DNA of 64,000 nt from Heliocidaris tuberculata (GCA_025618425.1 CM046835.1:20655076-20719075); one strand, 5' to 3'. Shown: positions 23,855-36,060, counted from the stretch's first letter. The notes: a model not told the origin generated them from the sequence alone. Translations and numbers: made by a program.

Positions 23855-24715
23855 CTGTAAGAAATTATTGAAATCATGTCAGAATTGACTATACATGTAT
23901 ATGCAAATACATGTATCTGGAGAGTTGGACTATTGCCACTTGTTGCAAAATCAATGCATACTATAGAATATACACTTTGATTAAAGGTAATGTGTACGAT
24001 TTTGTACGGTGCAGGGAGCCGTCGCGGTGGAAAGGTCATAGCGTAGGGCAGTTAAGTAACAGCCGTGATCTAGCATTCCTTACAGGTATTTACACTAAAA
24101 TTCAGTGAAATCATGGACTGAACACCAAATGATCACTTACAAACATCTTTTGATACAAGGAGAGCAACACAGTATATTTTAAATGTAACACATGTTATCC
24201 AATTTACTTCATGCTACCCAAACTGTCCATGCGCTTTAACTGAAATACGTGAAAAATTGTGACAGCATGTAATACCAACATTCATTTTCCATTTTGGTTT
24301 AAAGTTGATATCTACATTGGTTAAGTTTAAGAGTTCATATATTATTGAAAGGATCAAAACTTACACTAAACTTTCAAGTCTACACATTCAAATATGCCAA
24401 TGTTTGTGGAAAATTTGCTGTTCAATGATCCAATAAAGACAGATGGGATTCCAGATTTTCAGAAAGACTTATTTAGTGTTACATCAAAAGTTAACTGTTG
24501 GACTCTACAGATCTAATGTTAAATGTACATGTATGTGTTAATCAAAGCCTTAAGTAACTAGTACACAGAACAAGAACTGAAAAAAAAAACACATTTTTTT
24601 ATATTAGGAAGAAAAATAGGTCAAGAAATACATTCTGTAAAAAGTCTGCTTGTTGCTTTCATGGATATGGCCAGTGTTGTAGTGCCTTGAAGCTCGGCCC
24701 TGGCCTTAAGGTGCC
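23855..24715. other. Unassigned DNA
   Basis: Should hold upstream sequence of the gene remnant, but I see no exon. Confidence 0.35.
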
Positions 24716-24719
24716 TTAA

Positions 24720-24948
24720 AGGGGGTACCCAATGCTGAAACAATGTTAGTTCATTTAAAAGATCATGATTTTATTAGCAGAAAATCATCTGCCTTAAGTT
24801 TTTTTTAAATTCATGTTGCCAGAAAAATCCCCGAAATATGGTAAGACTTCAGGATATTTTGGCCCCTCAGCTGTGTCCCAATTTCAGCTTGGTAACCACA
24901 ATGACGTCAAAGTGGTTACCCAGGTTCGCGTATTGCAGATGTGTTGCG
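24720..24948. mobile_element. Half copy of the fold-back TTAA element K
   Basis: Starts AGGGGGTACCCAATGCTG after TTAA (24716-24719) and matches the left arm of 25001-25488. It continues through GGTTCGCGTATTGCAG, which in the complete copy lies on the opposite arm. The right end is missing. Confidence 0.7.
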
Positions 24949-25000
24949 AAGGCCAAGGCTTCCAAGTCCAAGGCCAAGGCATTGAAAAAACAGGCCTTAA

Positions 25001-25488
25001 AGGGGGTACCCAATGCTGAAACAATGTTAGTTCATTTAAAAGATCATGATTTTATTAGAAGAAAATCATCTGCCTTAAATTGTTTTTTAAATTCGTGTTG
25101 CCAGAAAATCCCCGAAATATGGTAAGATTTCAGGATATTTTGGCCCCTCAGCTGTGTCCCAATTTCAGCTAGGTAACCACAATGACGTCAAAGTGGTTAC
25201 CTTGTCGCGCAATTATAGCAAAATGCGCGCAAGGTAAAATGCATTTTGAAGGTCTAGCGCGCAACACATCTGCAATACGCGAACCTGGGTAACCACTTTG
25301 ACGTCATTGTGGTTACCTAGCTGAAATTGGGACACAGCTGAGGGGCCAAAATATCCTGAAATCTTACCATATTTCGGGGATTTTCTGGCAACACGAATTT
25401 AAAAAACAATTTAAGGCAGATGATTTTCTTCTAATAAAATCATGATCTTTTAAATGAACTAACATTGTTTCAGCATTGGGTACCCCCT
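25001..25488. mobile_element. Fold-back TTAA element K (488 bp)
   Basis: Ends AGGGGGTACCCAATGCTG and its inverse, TTAA on both sides (24997-25000, 25489-25492). Arms of about 205 bp are almost perfectly complementary. The loop is unusually rich in CGCG (near 25204-25262). Flanks AAGGCCAAGGC... are themselves inverted copies out to about 25555. Confidence 0.88.
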
Positions 25489-25559
25489 TTAAGGCCTGTT
25501 TTTTCAATGCCTTGGCCTTGGACTTGGAAGCCTTGGCCTTCGGCATGCCTTTTCCTTGG

Positions 25560-25978
25560 CCTTGGTGGTTCCAAGCCTTGTTAATCTCCAAAATTTCAAG
25601 GCATATAGAACTTAGCTATTTTTGAAAGTTAATTTTTTTTTGAATATTAGTTAAATAGCCAAAAAATGGATTGCCATACTGGTGCCTGATTTGCATAATT
25701 GCAACACAAAATATACATGTACGTGTACATATGTATATGGGTTGAAACTATTCACATTCAGATGATTCAGTCCAAATTAGCCTGAAATACTAATTTTTAT
25801 CAATTTAATTTATTAATTTGTGTATTATAGTTTAAACAATGAATTATGCATACATTTGCATAATTAGACCTCAGAGTGATAACGTGCAAGTTTCAAGCTT
25901 GGCAACATTCATATTTGAATTCAGCACAAAAAAGTACCTTTGTCCCCAGCTTTTCAGGTGGGCGAAAATGTGGACCAC
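25560..25978. other. Unassigned AT-rich DNA
   Basis: Nothing recognisable. Confidence 0.35.
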
Positions 25979-26110
25979 GAAAATGAAAATGAAAATGAAA
26001 ATGAAAATGAAAATGAAAATGAAAATGAAAATGAAAATGAAAATGAAAATGAAAATGAAAATGAAAATGAAAATGAAAATGAAAATGAAAATGAAAATGA
26101 AAATGAAAAT
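25979..26110 (+). repeat. Hexanucleotide microsatellite (GAAAAT)22
   Basis: Exactly 132 bases of uninterrupted GAAAAT. Because the unit is six bases it leaves several frames open, producing false KM, NE, HF and IF repeat proteins. Confidence 0.97.
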
Positions 26111-26294
26111 GAGCCTCTTTTTCCATGTCATCCCATGGTCTATTACCTGGGTGGACAGTTACCATGAAAGAAGCATTGTTGTGTATGGGATGACTCCCAG
26201 AACTTATTATTTTGACTCATGAATGCTAAAATATGTGTATAAATAAGTATATGAAAGATGATATTTCAGGGTAACTTTGGACACTTCATCTTAA

Positions 26295-26879
26295 AGGGCA
26301 ATCAAACCTTGGTAATAAGATGATTTGTGTGAAAGCAGAAAAATAAGAAAAACAGGATAGTGAAAGTTTGAAAGAAATCGGAGAAAGAATAAGAAAGTTA
26401 TGGATGTTTGAAAAATGAGATCACTACATCTCTGCGAATCTCAAATTGGCAATTTGGTGAGTTGATTGTGACACACTTGTGGACAACTCTCCTGTTTGTC
26501 GTACACAAAAATATCATTAATTTGCGGTTTTCTCCGAAGCGCCTTTGCCCCCAGGGCAGTACTCAAAATATATTGGAAATAGCATATTGTTATAGGTCCT
26601 CATGAAAGAAAAAGATCCTACTGAGTAATAAATTTTGAAAAAAAATGAGATTTTAGTCATTTTTTGTGTTGGAGGGAATGGGGGAGTTGTCCGCAACTAC
26701 ATCACAGTGACATTACCTATTCGGCCAATTTGAAATTCCCATATGTACAGTGATTACAACTTTCAAAAATTCATAACTTCCTCATTGCATATCCGATTTC
26801 GTTCAAACTTTCACCAATCTGCTTCTCTGATTTTTCCTCTTTCATTCAGAGCAACTTACCATTAAGGTTGGATTTCCCT
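26295..26879. mobile_element. TTAA MITE family I (585 bp)
   Basis: Starts AGGGCAATCAAACCTTGG after TTAA (26291-26294) and ends GGTTGGATTTCCCT before TTAA (26880-26883). A partial inverted copy lies at 18770-19194, and family C at 3913 shares its ends. Confidence 0.82.
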
Positions 26880-26996
26880 TTAATAAGAATGTTGTACATG
26901 TAAATCTTGGCCTAATTACACAAATTCATGCAAAATGCATTGCTTTAGTAATAATGCACAAACACCGAGCTGCTCTCAATGTACAGATATATTTAA

Positions 26997-27878
26997 AGGG
27001 CCCATGCCATCCAAATGCAAATTGATACCTGTTGGTGTGCAGTCCTAAATACATCTCAAATTTTGATAAAACTTCTAAATATGTCTCATAGATTTTAAAA
27101 TATTTTTTGAAATCATTTTCTAAAACCTGCTAAGCCCCTCCCTCTAAAAAAACCCCTCCAGAAATAGACCTGTTCACATTTACATTCAATTTTATGCATA
27201 CTTTAAAAAGAAAGGTTGTTCTTGACAACCTGGAAACTTGTAAGAGGCTTGTCAGACATAGCAACAAGTAATGTATGCAAACTGGATTCCAAGTATTGTA
27301 GTTCATTTATTACAAACAGTTTAATGGAATACCTCGTTACTAGGTCCCCAGGAAAGAAACATCCATAATTCGAATAACTTTGTGAACAGGTCCATTACAT
27401 GTACATGTACATACAGTAAATGTACATGTACCACTATCTATTCTACAATACAATAGACAGTGGTCCCCCCCCCCCCCCCAACTCAGCCCACACTCATAAT
27501 AGAATTGCATGCCTTCAGACATTACCTCCTCATTGCTTTTGTTTTCCTGCTGATGCTACAGCATGTCTGACATAGCAACTCCTATGTTGGTATTGTATGT
27601 TGTATTGTAACAGGTGTCAGCTTTGACAAAGTTAAATACCACTTTCACTTGCAAAAGTGCAATTAGCTCACTGATGACTGACAGATGATGTCACAGGGGG
27701 AAAGTGATTGGGAGGATATTTTTGGGGGGTGGGGTTTAGCAGATTTTAGAAAATTATTCAAAAAATGTTTAAAAATCTATGAAACATAATTAGAAGTTTA
27801 CATATCAAAATATGAGATGTAATATACGTAGGACTGCTCACCAACAGGTAACAACTTGCATTTGGATGGCATGGGCCC
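26997..27878. mobile_element. TTAA MITE family F (882 bp)
   Basis: Ends AGGGCCCATGCCATCCAAAT and its inverse ATTTGGATGGCATGGGCCCT with about 80 bp of inverted arm. TTAA at 26993-26996 and 27879-27882. Confidence 0.88.
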
Positions 27879-27882
27879 TTAA

Positions 27883-28786
27883 AGGATAATTTGGACTGTA
27901 TAATCTGAATTTGAATATTCCAAGCCATATACATGAGTAATTATTTTATGAAATTGATTCCTAATTAAGTGAAATAGTGATGCCTAATTATGCAAATTAT
28001 TCATCTGTATGCATATCCATTATAGACCTACTGGCTTCTTAACTGAAATGTAAACTGCATTAATGGTGATATTTTAATTCTAAATATTCTAAATATGAAT
28101 GTTGTGAATCCTGGAACTACATGTTAGTGGCAATTTACCACTGTAATGAGGCTTGATTATATGCAAATTTATGCAAAATACATGTTTTTGCCATAATTCA
28201 CAAACGTCAGTATGTTCTCAGTCAAAAGATGGTAATTAAGGGTAATGTGCACTGCAGAATCTGAATGCAAAAATCCAAGCTATGAATGTGTACAATTATT
28301 TTACGACAATGATTCCTAATTACACGTATGTGAAACATTGATATTGATGTTCCTACATGTATGTATATTGTGGCTATTCAACTGAAAATTCCTACATCAC
28401 ATCATATGAAAGGCTACAGTAATTTTAAGATACATGTACATGTAACTATGGGTGCTGACTGTAAACATGATTGTTGCCAAGCTTTGAAACTCGTAGTCTG
28501 TCACCAAAATAATGAGGCTTACATGTAATTATGCATATTAATTATGCAAACCTCACTGTTAATAGTGCACCAAACAGCTCAGTATTATACCAATCAAAAC
28601 TAAGTATTTATTTGTAATACAGTATAGACTGCATTATCAGAGTTTGAATATTTCTTAGCAATAAATGTGATACATATGTACATTTTTATGATATTAACCT
28701 AATTACATGTATGTAAATTGATAATCAATATGCAAAACAGTGTATTTGGCTGAACTGAAAACACAAAATGACAAATCACAGGAATA
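27883..28786. other. Unassigned AT-rich DNA
   Basis: Many ATTATGCAAAT-like words but no clear unit, ends or gene. Confidence 0.35.
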
Positions 28787-28795
28787 GTCAGGTCA

Positions 28796-29493
28796 CGTAT
28801 CTGGACACCTACCCCCTGGACAACCACCCCCCCCCCCCGGATTACCACCCCTAGGATAACCACCCTCTAGGACAACTACCCCTTAGGGCAACCACCCCCT
28901 AGGACGACTACCCCAGGGACAATTACCCTCTAGGATGATTACCCCCCGACTAACTACCCCCTAGGGCAACCACCCTCTAGGACAATACCCCCCGGACAAC
29001 TACCCCCCAGACAACTACCCCCTGGGACAAACACCCTCTAGGACAACTACCCCCCGGACAACTACCCCCCAGACAACTACCCCCTAGGACAACCACCCTC
29101 TAGGACAACAACTAGGACACGTGTCCTAGGGGGTAGTTGTCTGGGGGGGTAGTTTTCCGGGGGTAGTTGTCCGGGGGTAGTTGTCCTAGAGGGTAGTTGT
29201 CCGGGTGGTAGTTGTCTGGGGGGTAGTTGTCCTAGAGGGTGGTTGTCCTATGGGGTAGTTGTCTGGGGGGTAGTTGTCCGGGGGGGGTAGTTGTCCGGGG
29301 GTGGTTGCCCTAGGGGGTAGTTAGTCAGGGGGTAATCATCCTAGAGGGTAATTGTCCCAGGGGGTAGTCGTCCAGAGGGTGTTTACCCTAGGGGTAGTTG
29401 TCCTAGGGGGTAGTTGTCCTAGAGGGTGGTTATCCTAGGGGTGGTTATCCGGGGGGTGGTTGTCCAGGGGGTACATGTAGGTGTCCTAGAACT
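28796..29493. mobile_element. Palindromic minisatellite element with 9-bp direct repeats
   Basis: From about 28800 to 29110 units of about 14-15 bp of the type GGACAACTACCCCCY are tandemly repeated. From about 29120 to 29480 the same unit is repeated in inverse (GGGGGTAGTTGTCC). The centre is GGACACGTGTCC. The nine bases GTCAGGTCA occur immediately on both sides (28787-28795, 29494-29502), as expected of a Mutator-type target duplication. No coding capacity. Confidence 0.7.
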
Positions 29494-30586
29494 GTCAGGT
29501 CAATATAGGGTTTGACCCCCCCAAAATTGCAACAAAAGGTTTTTCAACAGTTTCCAGTGCTTGATGTCAGGAATAACATACTAAAAATCTAAGAAAATCG
29601 GACCTTCGCAAAGTGGTTATTTTCAAAATGGCATCCAAGGTGGCCGCCAGCAGAGCTACACATATGAAGAGTTGCGACACTGGAGGTCACTTCTGATTGG
29701 TCAGTCATTTGATGGAGCTTCAAACAGTTCCCTCCCATAGAGAATGTATATGAAAGGGAACTATTGGGAGCTTTGTTTTGTTTTAAACAAAGACTGCTTA
29801 TGCATCTAGGCTTATTATGTGTGTGTCACAACTCTCTCTTTCAACATGCTCTTTCCGCTAGCACCTGAAAATAGCTATAAATCATGACATATGCATCCTA
29901 GAGATGTAATTTTGGTAGCTATACCTAGGTTTTGGGGGTTGAAAAATCCATTCAGACCACTTACAATGTGTTATGGGGGTCAGGAAACTTGGAAATCCAA
30001 GATGGCATCCAAAATGCCGCCAATTTCCTAAAAATGACCGGAAGTGAGGTATTATTTGGAGTATACATGTAGAGGTAATATTCAAGATTAAAAACACATT
30101 AAGTGCTTAGGATATCTATTGATACGCATAAAAGTATTAAAAAAGTACAGGAGTAGCCTTACATTCATGATGGTATCTTAAATGGCCACCATTTTAGCAT
30201 CCAAGATGGCCACCGCGACCTAAAAATAGCCACAAATCATGAAATGTCCGTCCTTGGGATGTAATTTTGATGTCTATACCTAGTTTTAGGGGTTGGGAAA
30301 CCCATTCAACCCACTTGGAATGTGTTATGGGGGTCAGGAAAATTCATTCAGACCAATTACATGTACAATGTGTTAATGTTATGTGGGTCAGGACACCTGG
30401 AAATCCAAGATAGCATGTAAAGTGGCTGCCAATTTCCTAAAAAATAACTGGAAGTGAGGTACTATTTAAAGAAAAAAGGTAATATTCAAGATTAAAAACA
30501 AATTTAAGGGCTCAGGATATATATCAATGCGCGTAAAAGTATTCTAAAAAGGCACTGGAGTAGCCTTTCATCTAAGATTGTACCTT

Positions 30587-31379
30587 AGATGGCCGCCATT
30601 TTGTCATCCAAGATGGCCGCCACGACCTAAAATAGCTACAAATCATGAAATGTCCATCCCTGAGATGTTATTTTGATGTCTATAGCTAGCTTTTTGAGTT
30701 AAGTAAATCCATTTAGACCACTTTCAATAATAATAATAATAATAATAACTGCATTTATATGGCGCCTTTCCAGTAAGTAACTGATCAAAGCACTTTACAG
30801 TGTATTATTACCCCGGTCACTGGATCCAGTTACGATTCTGCACTTATAGTGCACATTCTCCACTCCACTAGGGAGCATTCCAGTCTGGCGGCCATTTAAC
30901 AGGCGCACATATATACTATTCCAGTCACAATGACATTCGCATCCTACCGGGTACCCACTTAACACCTGGGTGGAGAGTGGCAAATGTAGATTAATGCCTT
31001 GCCAAAGGACATTAGTGCCACGGCGGGACTCGAACCGAATGTGTTATGGGGGTCAGAAAACCTTTTAATCCAAAATGGTGTCCAAATTGGCAGCCAATTT
31101 TCTTTAAAATGACAGGAAGTGATGCCAAAAGATGTCATTTTTTATGTCTATCTTAGATGCCATCTTGGATTTCCAGGTTTCCTAATCCACATAACACATT
31201 TGTAAGTGGTCTGAATGAATTTTCCTGACTCCCATAACACATTCCAAGTGGTTTGAATGGGTTTCCCAACCCCCTAAAACTAGGTATAGACATCAAAATT
31301 ACAGCTAAAGGACGGACATTTCATGATTTGTGGCTAATTTTAGGTCGCGGCGGCCATCTTGGATGCTAAAATGGCGGCC
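30587..31379. promoter_or_regulatory. Repeated AAGATGGC / AAAATGGCGGCC motifs
   Basis: AAGATGGCCGCC at 30610-30621, AGATGGCCGCCATT at 30587-30600, GCGGCCATCTTGG at 31349-31361 and AAAATGGCGGCC at 31368-31379, with weaker copies near 29635 and 30204. They match the established YY1 consensus (AAGATGGCGGC). Binding is not shown. Confidence 0.4.
30730..31037 (-). mobile_element. SINE-like repeat, tRNA-related head, (ATT)n tail
   Basis: On the minus strand it begins near GGTTCGAGTCC (31026-31036), a perfect RNA polymerase III B box, and ends in (ATT)7 at the low-coordinate side. It splits a GACCACTT..CAATGTGTTATGGGGG unit intact in its neighbours. No A box is visible, so it is 5' truncated. The block TCCTACCGGGTACCCA recurs in the SINE at 62150. 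Confidence 0.65.
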
Positions 31380-32139
31380 ATTTAAGGTACTGTCATGAAT
31401 GTAAGTCTACTGTTGTACTTTTTAAATATTTTTACGCTCATCAGTAGATATCCTGAGCACTTAATGTGCTTTTTATCTTTAATATTACCTCTATACTCCA
31501 AATAATACCTCACTTCCGATCATTTTAGGAAATTGGTGGCCATTTTGGACGCCACATTTGGATTTCCAGGTTTCCTGACAGAGAGAGTTGTGACACGCGC
31601 ATAATAAGACTATGCGTAAGCGATCTTTGTTTAAAACATGGCGGATCATGGAGCTCCCAATAGTTCCCTTTCATATACATTCTCTATCATGGGAGGGAAC
31701 TATTTCATGAAATGACTGACCAATCAGAAGCAACCTCAAGTGTCGCAACTCTCTGTATGTATAGCTCTGCTTGCGGCCTTCTTGGATGCCATTCTGAAAA
31801 TAACCACTTTCCGAAGGTCCGATTTTCTTAGATTTTTAGTACATGTATGTTATTCCTGACATCAAACACTGCCGGAAACCGTTGAAAAACCTTTTGCTGC
31901 AATTTGGGGGGGGGGGGGGGGGGGTTGAGGTAATTTTTTCCCTAAATTGACCCGTCTAGAAAGGCAATAAGTGTAACTTTTGGTGTAAAATGCAATGTAT
32001 ATATTTTTACATTGTATGTAAGAATACGATTGCTGGCAATTAAAAAATTTCCAAACCATCACATAATATTTAATCACAGTTATGCAAATTCATGCAAAGT
32101 CCACTCCGTAATGAATAAAAAAGATTAGTAGGTCTTTAA

Positions 32140-32728
32140 AGGAGAATGAAACCCTGGGGAAATATCCATTTTAATAAAAAGAGAGGACAGAGAGAAGCAA
32201 TTTTAAAAAAAGTTCCATCAAAATAGGTTACGAAATGAAAAAGTTATGAAAGTTTGAAAAGTCTCAATTTATTTTCTATGGCTATCCTGAAATTGGCAAT
32301 GTTGCTACAAAATGACAGGTTTAGTAGTACAACTCTCAATATGTTTTGTACACAAAATTTCACATTTTCTCCATCATTTCTAAAGATGCTGCTTGTCTTT
32401 TTGTGAACTCAACATATGTTGTGTCAAATGCATTTTCCATGATACATGTATATCTTGAGCTAAGAAGGAGACAAGCTGCACCTTAAGAGATATTCGGGAA
32501 ACATGAAATTTTGTGTACAAAACATATGGAGGGTACTAGTAGTTACTAAACCTGTCAGTTTGAAGCAACATTGCAATTTGAGGATCGCCATGGAAAGTAA
32601 ATTGAGACTTTTCAAACTTTCATAACTTTCTCATTTCGTAACCAATTTTGATGGAACTTTTTTTAAAATTGCTTCTCTCTATCCTCTCTTTTCATTAAAA
32701 TTGATTTTTTCCCCCAGGGTTATTCTCC
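32140..32728. mobile_element. Fold-back TTAA MITE family B, copy 4 (589 bp)
   Basis: Ends AGGAGAATGAAACCC and CAGGGTTATTCTCCT-like with one base lost, TTAA at 32136-32139 and 32729-32732. Confidence 0.87.
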
Positions 32729-33059
32729 TTAAAATAAGTACTTGGAATTCCATAAATATATAAATATTTCCAAGACATAGAATGTACAAGTCTTAATATC
32801 AGTGCTTATGTACAGTGAATGTAAATTCACGCACCTTATCTACCAAAATCTATCTTGAGCAGTTAATTGAGAGAGCTGAATCTCAAACTGTCTGCTGTGA
32901 GCAATGTGCATCATGTGATTGTCCTCAACATGGGGTGTTGCCATTTGCTGACCCACTCTTTTCTGACACCCCTGACACCCTTTTGTCTGACACACCTATT
33001 TTCCATTCACTTTGTACACAGGGCTTTTTTTCATTATTATTCTTTTTTTTATGAGACAG

Positions 33060-33385
33060 TTTCTGTGACTGGCTCTCTTGCTAGTGAATATTGATTAGCT
33101 ATCTAATTTATTTTTCATTAAGAGAGCAGAGGCTTGGTCTGATTTTGTTTCTGTGATTGGCTTTTATGCTATTGAATATTCATTAGCTATCTAATTTATT
33201 TTTCATTAAGAGAGCAGAGGCTTGGTCTGATTTTGTTTCTGTGATTGGCTTTTATGCTATTGAATATTCATTAGCTATCTAATTTATTTTTCATTAAGAG
33301 AGCAGAGGCTTGGTCTGATTTTGTTTCTGTGATTGGCTTTTATGCTATTGAATATTCATTAGCTATGTAATTCATATTTCAAAAC
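33060..33385 (+). repeat. 88-bp tandem repeat, about 3.5 copies
   Basis: AGAGAGCAGAGGCTTGGTCT starts at 33121, 33209 and 33297, an exact 88-bp period, with near-identical units. The inverted arm at 36730-36880 carries fewer copies. Confidence 0.9.
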
Positions 33386-33790
33386 AAGTAGGCGGTCATC
33401 TTTTGGTCGCGCAATAATTACGATCAGCTTTTTAAAAAGTTGCTGAAAATGAATCTTTTAGCCAGAAAATTTTTAAATGGGTCAACTTTGTGATCTTTGA
33501 GGTGTGTATTTTGATTTGGTAATATTGAAATGTTATGAAACTGACATATATTTGTTCTCAGAACTATGGTTTGGGGGGGCTGACAGGGACTGGACTTTCC
33601 TTTTCAAGTTCAGCGAAGGTGATCGCAGCTAATGTTCATGATGTACGACTGCTAGGCACAGCTGCCCAGGGACCTGCCGGGGCCTAATCATGCAAGGGTG
33701 AAATGCTGAATGCTCCGACAAGCAGCGTACATTTTCAGACATAAAATTGGCATGACTGTCATGAAAAATGATAAAGGTATTTAATTTGGA

Positions 33791-34761
33791 TTTGGACTCA
33801 ATGTTAATAAACTCGGTAAAATGTCAATCCATTCACATGCAGAAAATACATGTATGTTGACAATTGTGTGACACTGTTGGTACTTATTTTGGTATCGTTA
33901 GATACAGGAAACCTGTCACTATCCATTGGTACCAAACAGGGGTGTTGATCCGTGTTCATGATTAGGGTATATGGGGAGGGAGCGAGGGACTTTTTTCAAA
34001 AATCTGTCCATAAAACTTGCATTTGAGAGCATCCCAAAAATTGTTTTTAATGAAAAGAAGGAATGCACAGATCTACACCAATGGACGAAACTCCTTAATT
34101 GAGAATAACAATGCGAGCTAGAAATTTTCTTCGATATTTTCACATTGAAATTATGGCATTTCTTATTTCCTTACTTCTGATCATTGAAGAATGTGATGGT
34201 ATTTCAAGATCAAACATAATGAGTTTGGATAATCATTAGTTTTAAATTAATGTATCATAATTCTTATTTATTTTATCAAAAAATATGGGGGGATGATTAA
34301 ACAGGCCATCCCCCCCCCACCTCAAAATTTTTAATTTTGGGGGGAATAAATACCCCCCCCCCCCCCATTATCATTATCATTATACATTTAGCACTGCACC
34401 CCTAATAAAAAATTCTCGAAGGGGTGGTGGCACCCCCCCCCCCCCCCCACCCCCCAATCCTCTCGCAACACTATGAACATTACAGAAAATAGCTTGGCCG
34501 GGTATTATATTCTTATAGAAGACCATGCAGTTAGATAGCTTTGATTGAACTTATAAGATGACATAGCTTTATTGAGGTACTGTGCAGGTAGAGTACATTT
34601 TTGTATTCATGTACATGTATAAAATTCATGTGCAGATATCATACTAGTTCGTAGTAGGTCCATGCTAGTACTCATTGTTTCACAACTGACCTGGCATGCA
34701 TCATGGGTTACAGGTCATTCTATATTTAGCTATACATGCTAGTCTGTATTTGCAGACTCTG
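33791..34761. other. Centre of the inverted repeat, unassigned
   Basis: C tracts near 34310, 34354 and 34431-34449, possibly a decayed hAT MITE. No gene. Confidence 0.35.
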
Positions 34762-34765
34762 TTAA

Positions 34766-36060
34766 AGGGGAATTAACCTTAACCCTTTCAAGACAGGAAT
34801 TTTTTAAGTGCTAAATTGATCACATTTTGTTCTTCAAATTGGCAACAATAATATTTTTTGCTTAGTGCTACATGGTTCTAACAAAATGTAATGTCTTTGA
34901 AAACAATATACATCATTAGAAACTTAGTCGAAAGTTGAAAAAATTGCCAATTTTGTTAAAAATCAGTGATTTTGAACCTCTCAATGTGTTGCCAATTTAA
35001 GGATTTTGAAGCTTATTCTCCTTTTTAAAATTCCTGGCATCAAACGCAATATGGTCATGCAACAAAAATGGAAACATTGTGAGTACAAATTTTTTGCTCT
35101 TTCTACTCAAGCATCTGGTATATTTTTTAGAGCTCTGAATCAAAAGTTATTAAGCCAAACCACAAAATGTGGTCATTTGTCTCGAAAGGGTTAAAAGTTA
35201 AATGTGCTTATATTCAAAGATGTAATCTATTCCTTCATGTTGTCCTACGTAGTTTTGCATTAAAATATACGAGATGGGTATAAATCAAATTTTCTCAGCA
35301 AAATTCATCGTCTGCTAGTGATACATTGTACCTGGAGGATGCCATTTTCTTGATGTGTACATACATGTGTGTAAAGATTTTTTTAATCCAAATGCAAAAT
35401 TGTCTTCCTTCCTGATACAAAATCCGATTTGAGATTTAAATATATTCTAGAGAAGAAAATGTGCTTTACATTTCTTTGAAAATTACTATTTTACTAAATA
35501 GAAATCTATTTTCTTGATACTCTGACGTACGCGACGGAGCAAATTAATTCAAATTTATGGATAACTTTCCAGAGCGTCTATAGTAACAAACTATGCATTC
35601 ACCTGCTTTGAGATAATGGACTTCAAAAGTCAGAATGCGCGTTGTATAAATTATGTTCTGCTCTGCCAGGCAAACACAAGAAATCGATTTCTATTTAGCA
35701 AAACCAGAGAACTTAAAAAGAAATCTATAAATTTCAAGTTTTAGAATATATCACCTATTACATATTTTCCATCATACATGTACATATATGTGGATTTTTT
35801 GTAATGAAGAGAAGCAATTTAACTCTAGGATTAAAAATATCTTCCTGACTGGAACTGTTTCCAGTGGTTCATGTACAACTCCATATCATCATGAAAATGG
35901 CATCCCCTGTGTAAAGTGTTAGCAGATGATACTGTGTGCTAGAATGTCTTGATTTAAACCCTTTTCTGATATTTTATTTCTAAAGTGATACAGGCCATTG
36001 ATTAAGAATATATTACACCTTTGAACATAAGTACATTTATATTCTGGGGTTAATTCTCCT
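34766..36060. mobile_element. TTAA MITE family D (1295 bp including insertion)
   Basis: Starts AGGGGAATTAACC after TTAA (34762-34765) and ends GGGGTTAATTCTCCT before TTAA (36061-36064). When the nested 408-bp element is ignored, the left end continues into TAAATGTGCTTATATTCAAA, matching the inverse of the right end (ATAAATGTACTTATGTTC). Confidence 0.8.
34783..35190. mobile_element. TTAA MITE family A, copy 3 (408 bp), inverted, nested in D
   Basis: Same ends and length as copies 1 and 2 but opposite orientation. TTAA at 34779-34782 and 35191-35194. It sits in the terminal inverted repeat of family D. Confidence 0.9.

Larger units (their letters stand above)
29503..31955. repeat. Large inverted repeat with internal 350-410-bp units
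   Basis: The left arm from GGTCAATATAGGG and the right arm ending CTAAATTGACCC are inverted copies for several hundred bases (for example GGCATCCAAGG/CTTGGATGCC and the AATAGTTCCCTTTCATATACA segment). Inside, a unit with AAATCATGAAATGTCC and GTGTTATGGGGGTCAGGAAA repeats near 29866, 30220 and 30630. A SINE-like repeat interrupts it at 30730. Contains a G tract 31906-31924. Confidence 0.8.

Noticed and set aside
24813..25591. Repeated frames containing KASKSKAKALKKQALKG
   Set aside because: They arise from the inverted duplication around element K and occur on both strands in mirror form.
25839..26222. Open frames with KM, NE, HF or IF repeats
   Set aside because: They come from the uninterrupted (GAAAAT)22 array; the six-base unit leaves several frames open on both strands.
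26408..26605. 65-aa frame resembling those in other copies
   Set aside because: Lies inside MITE family I; similar frames appear in family copies only through shared repeat sequence.
33060..33385. CRISPR array
   Set aside because: The units repeat head to tail with no unique spacers; it is an 88-bp tandem repeat.
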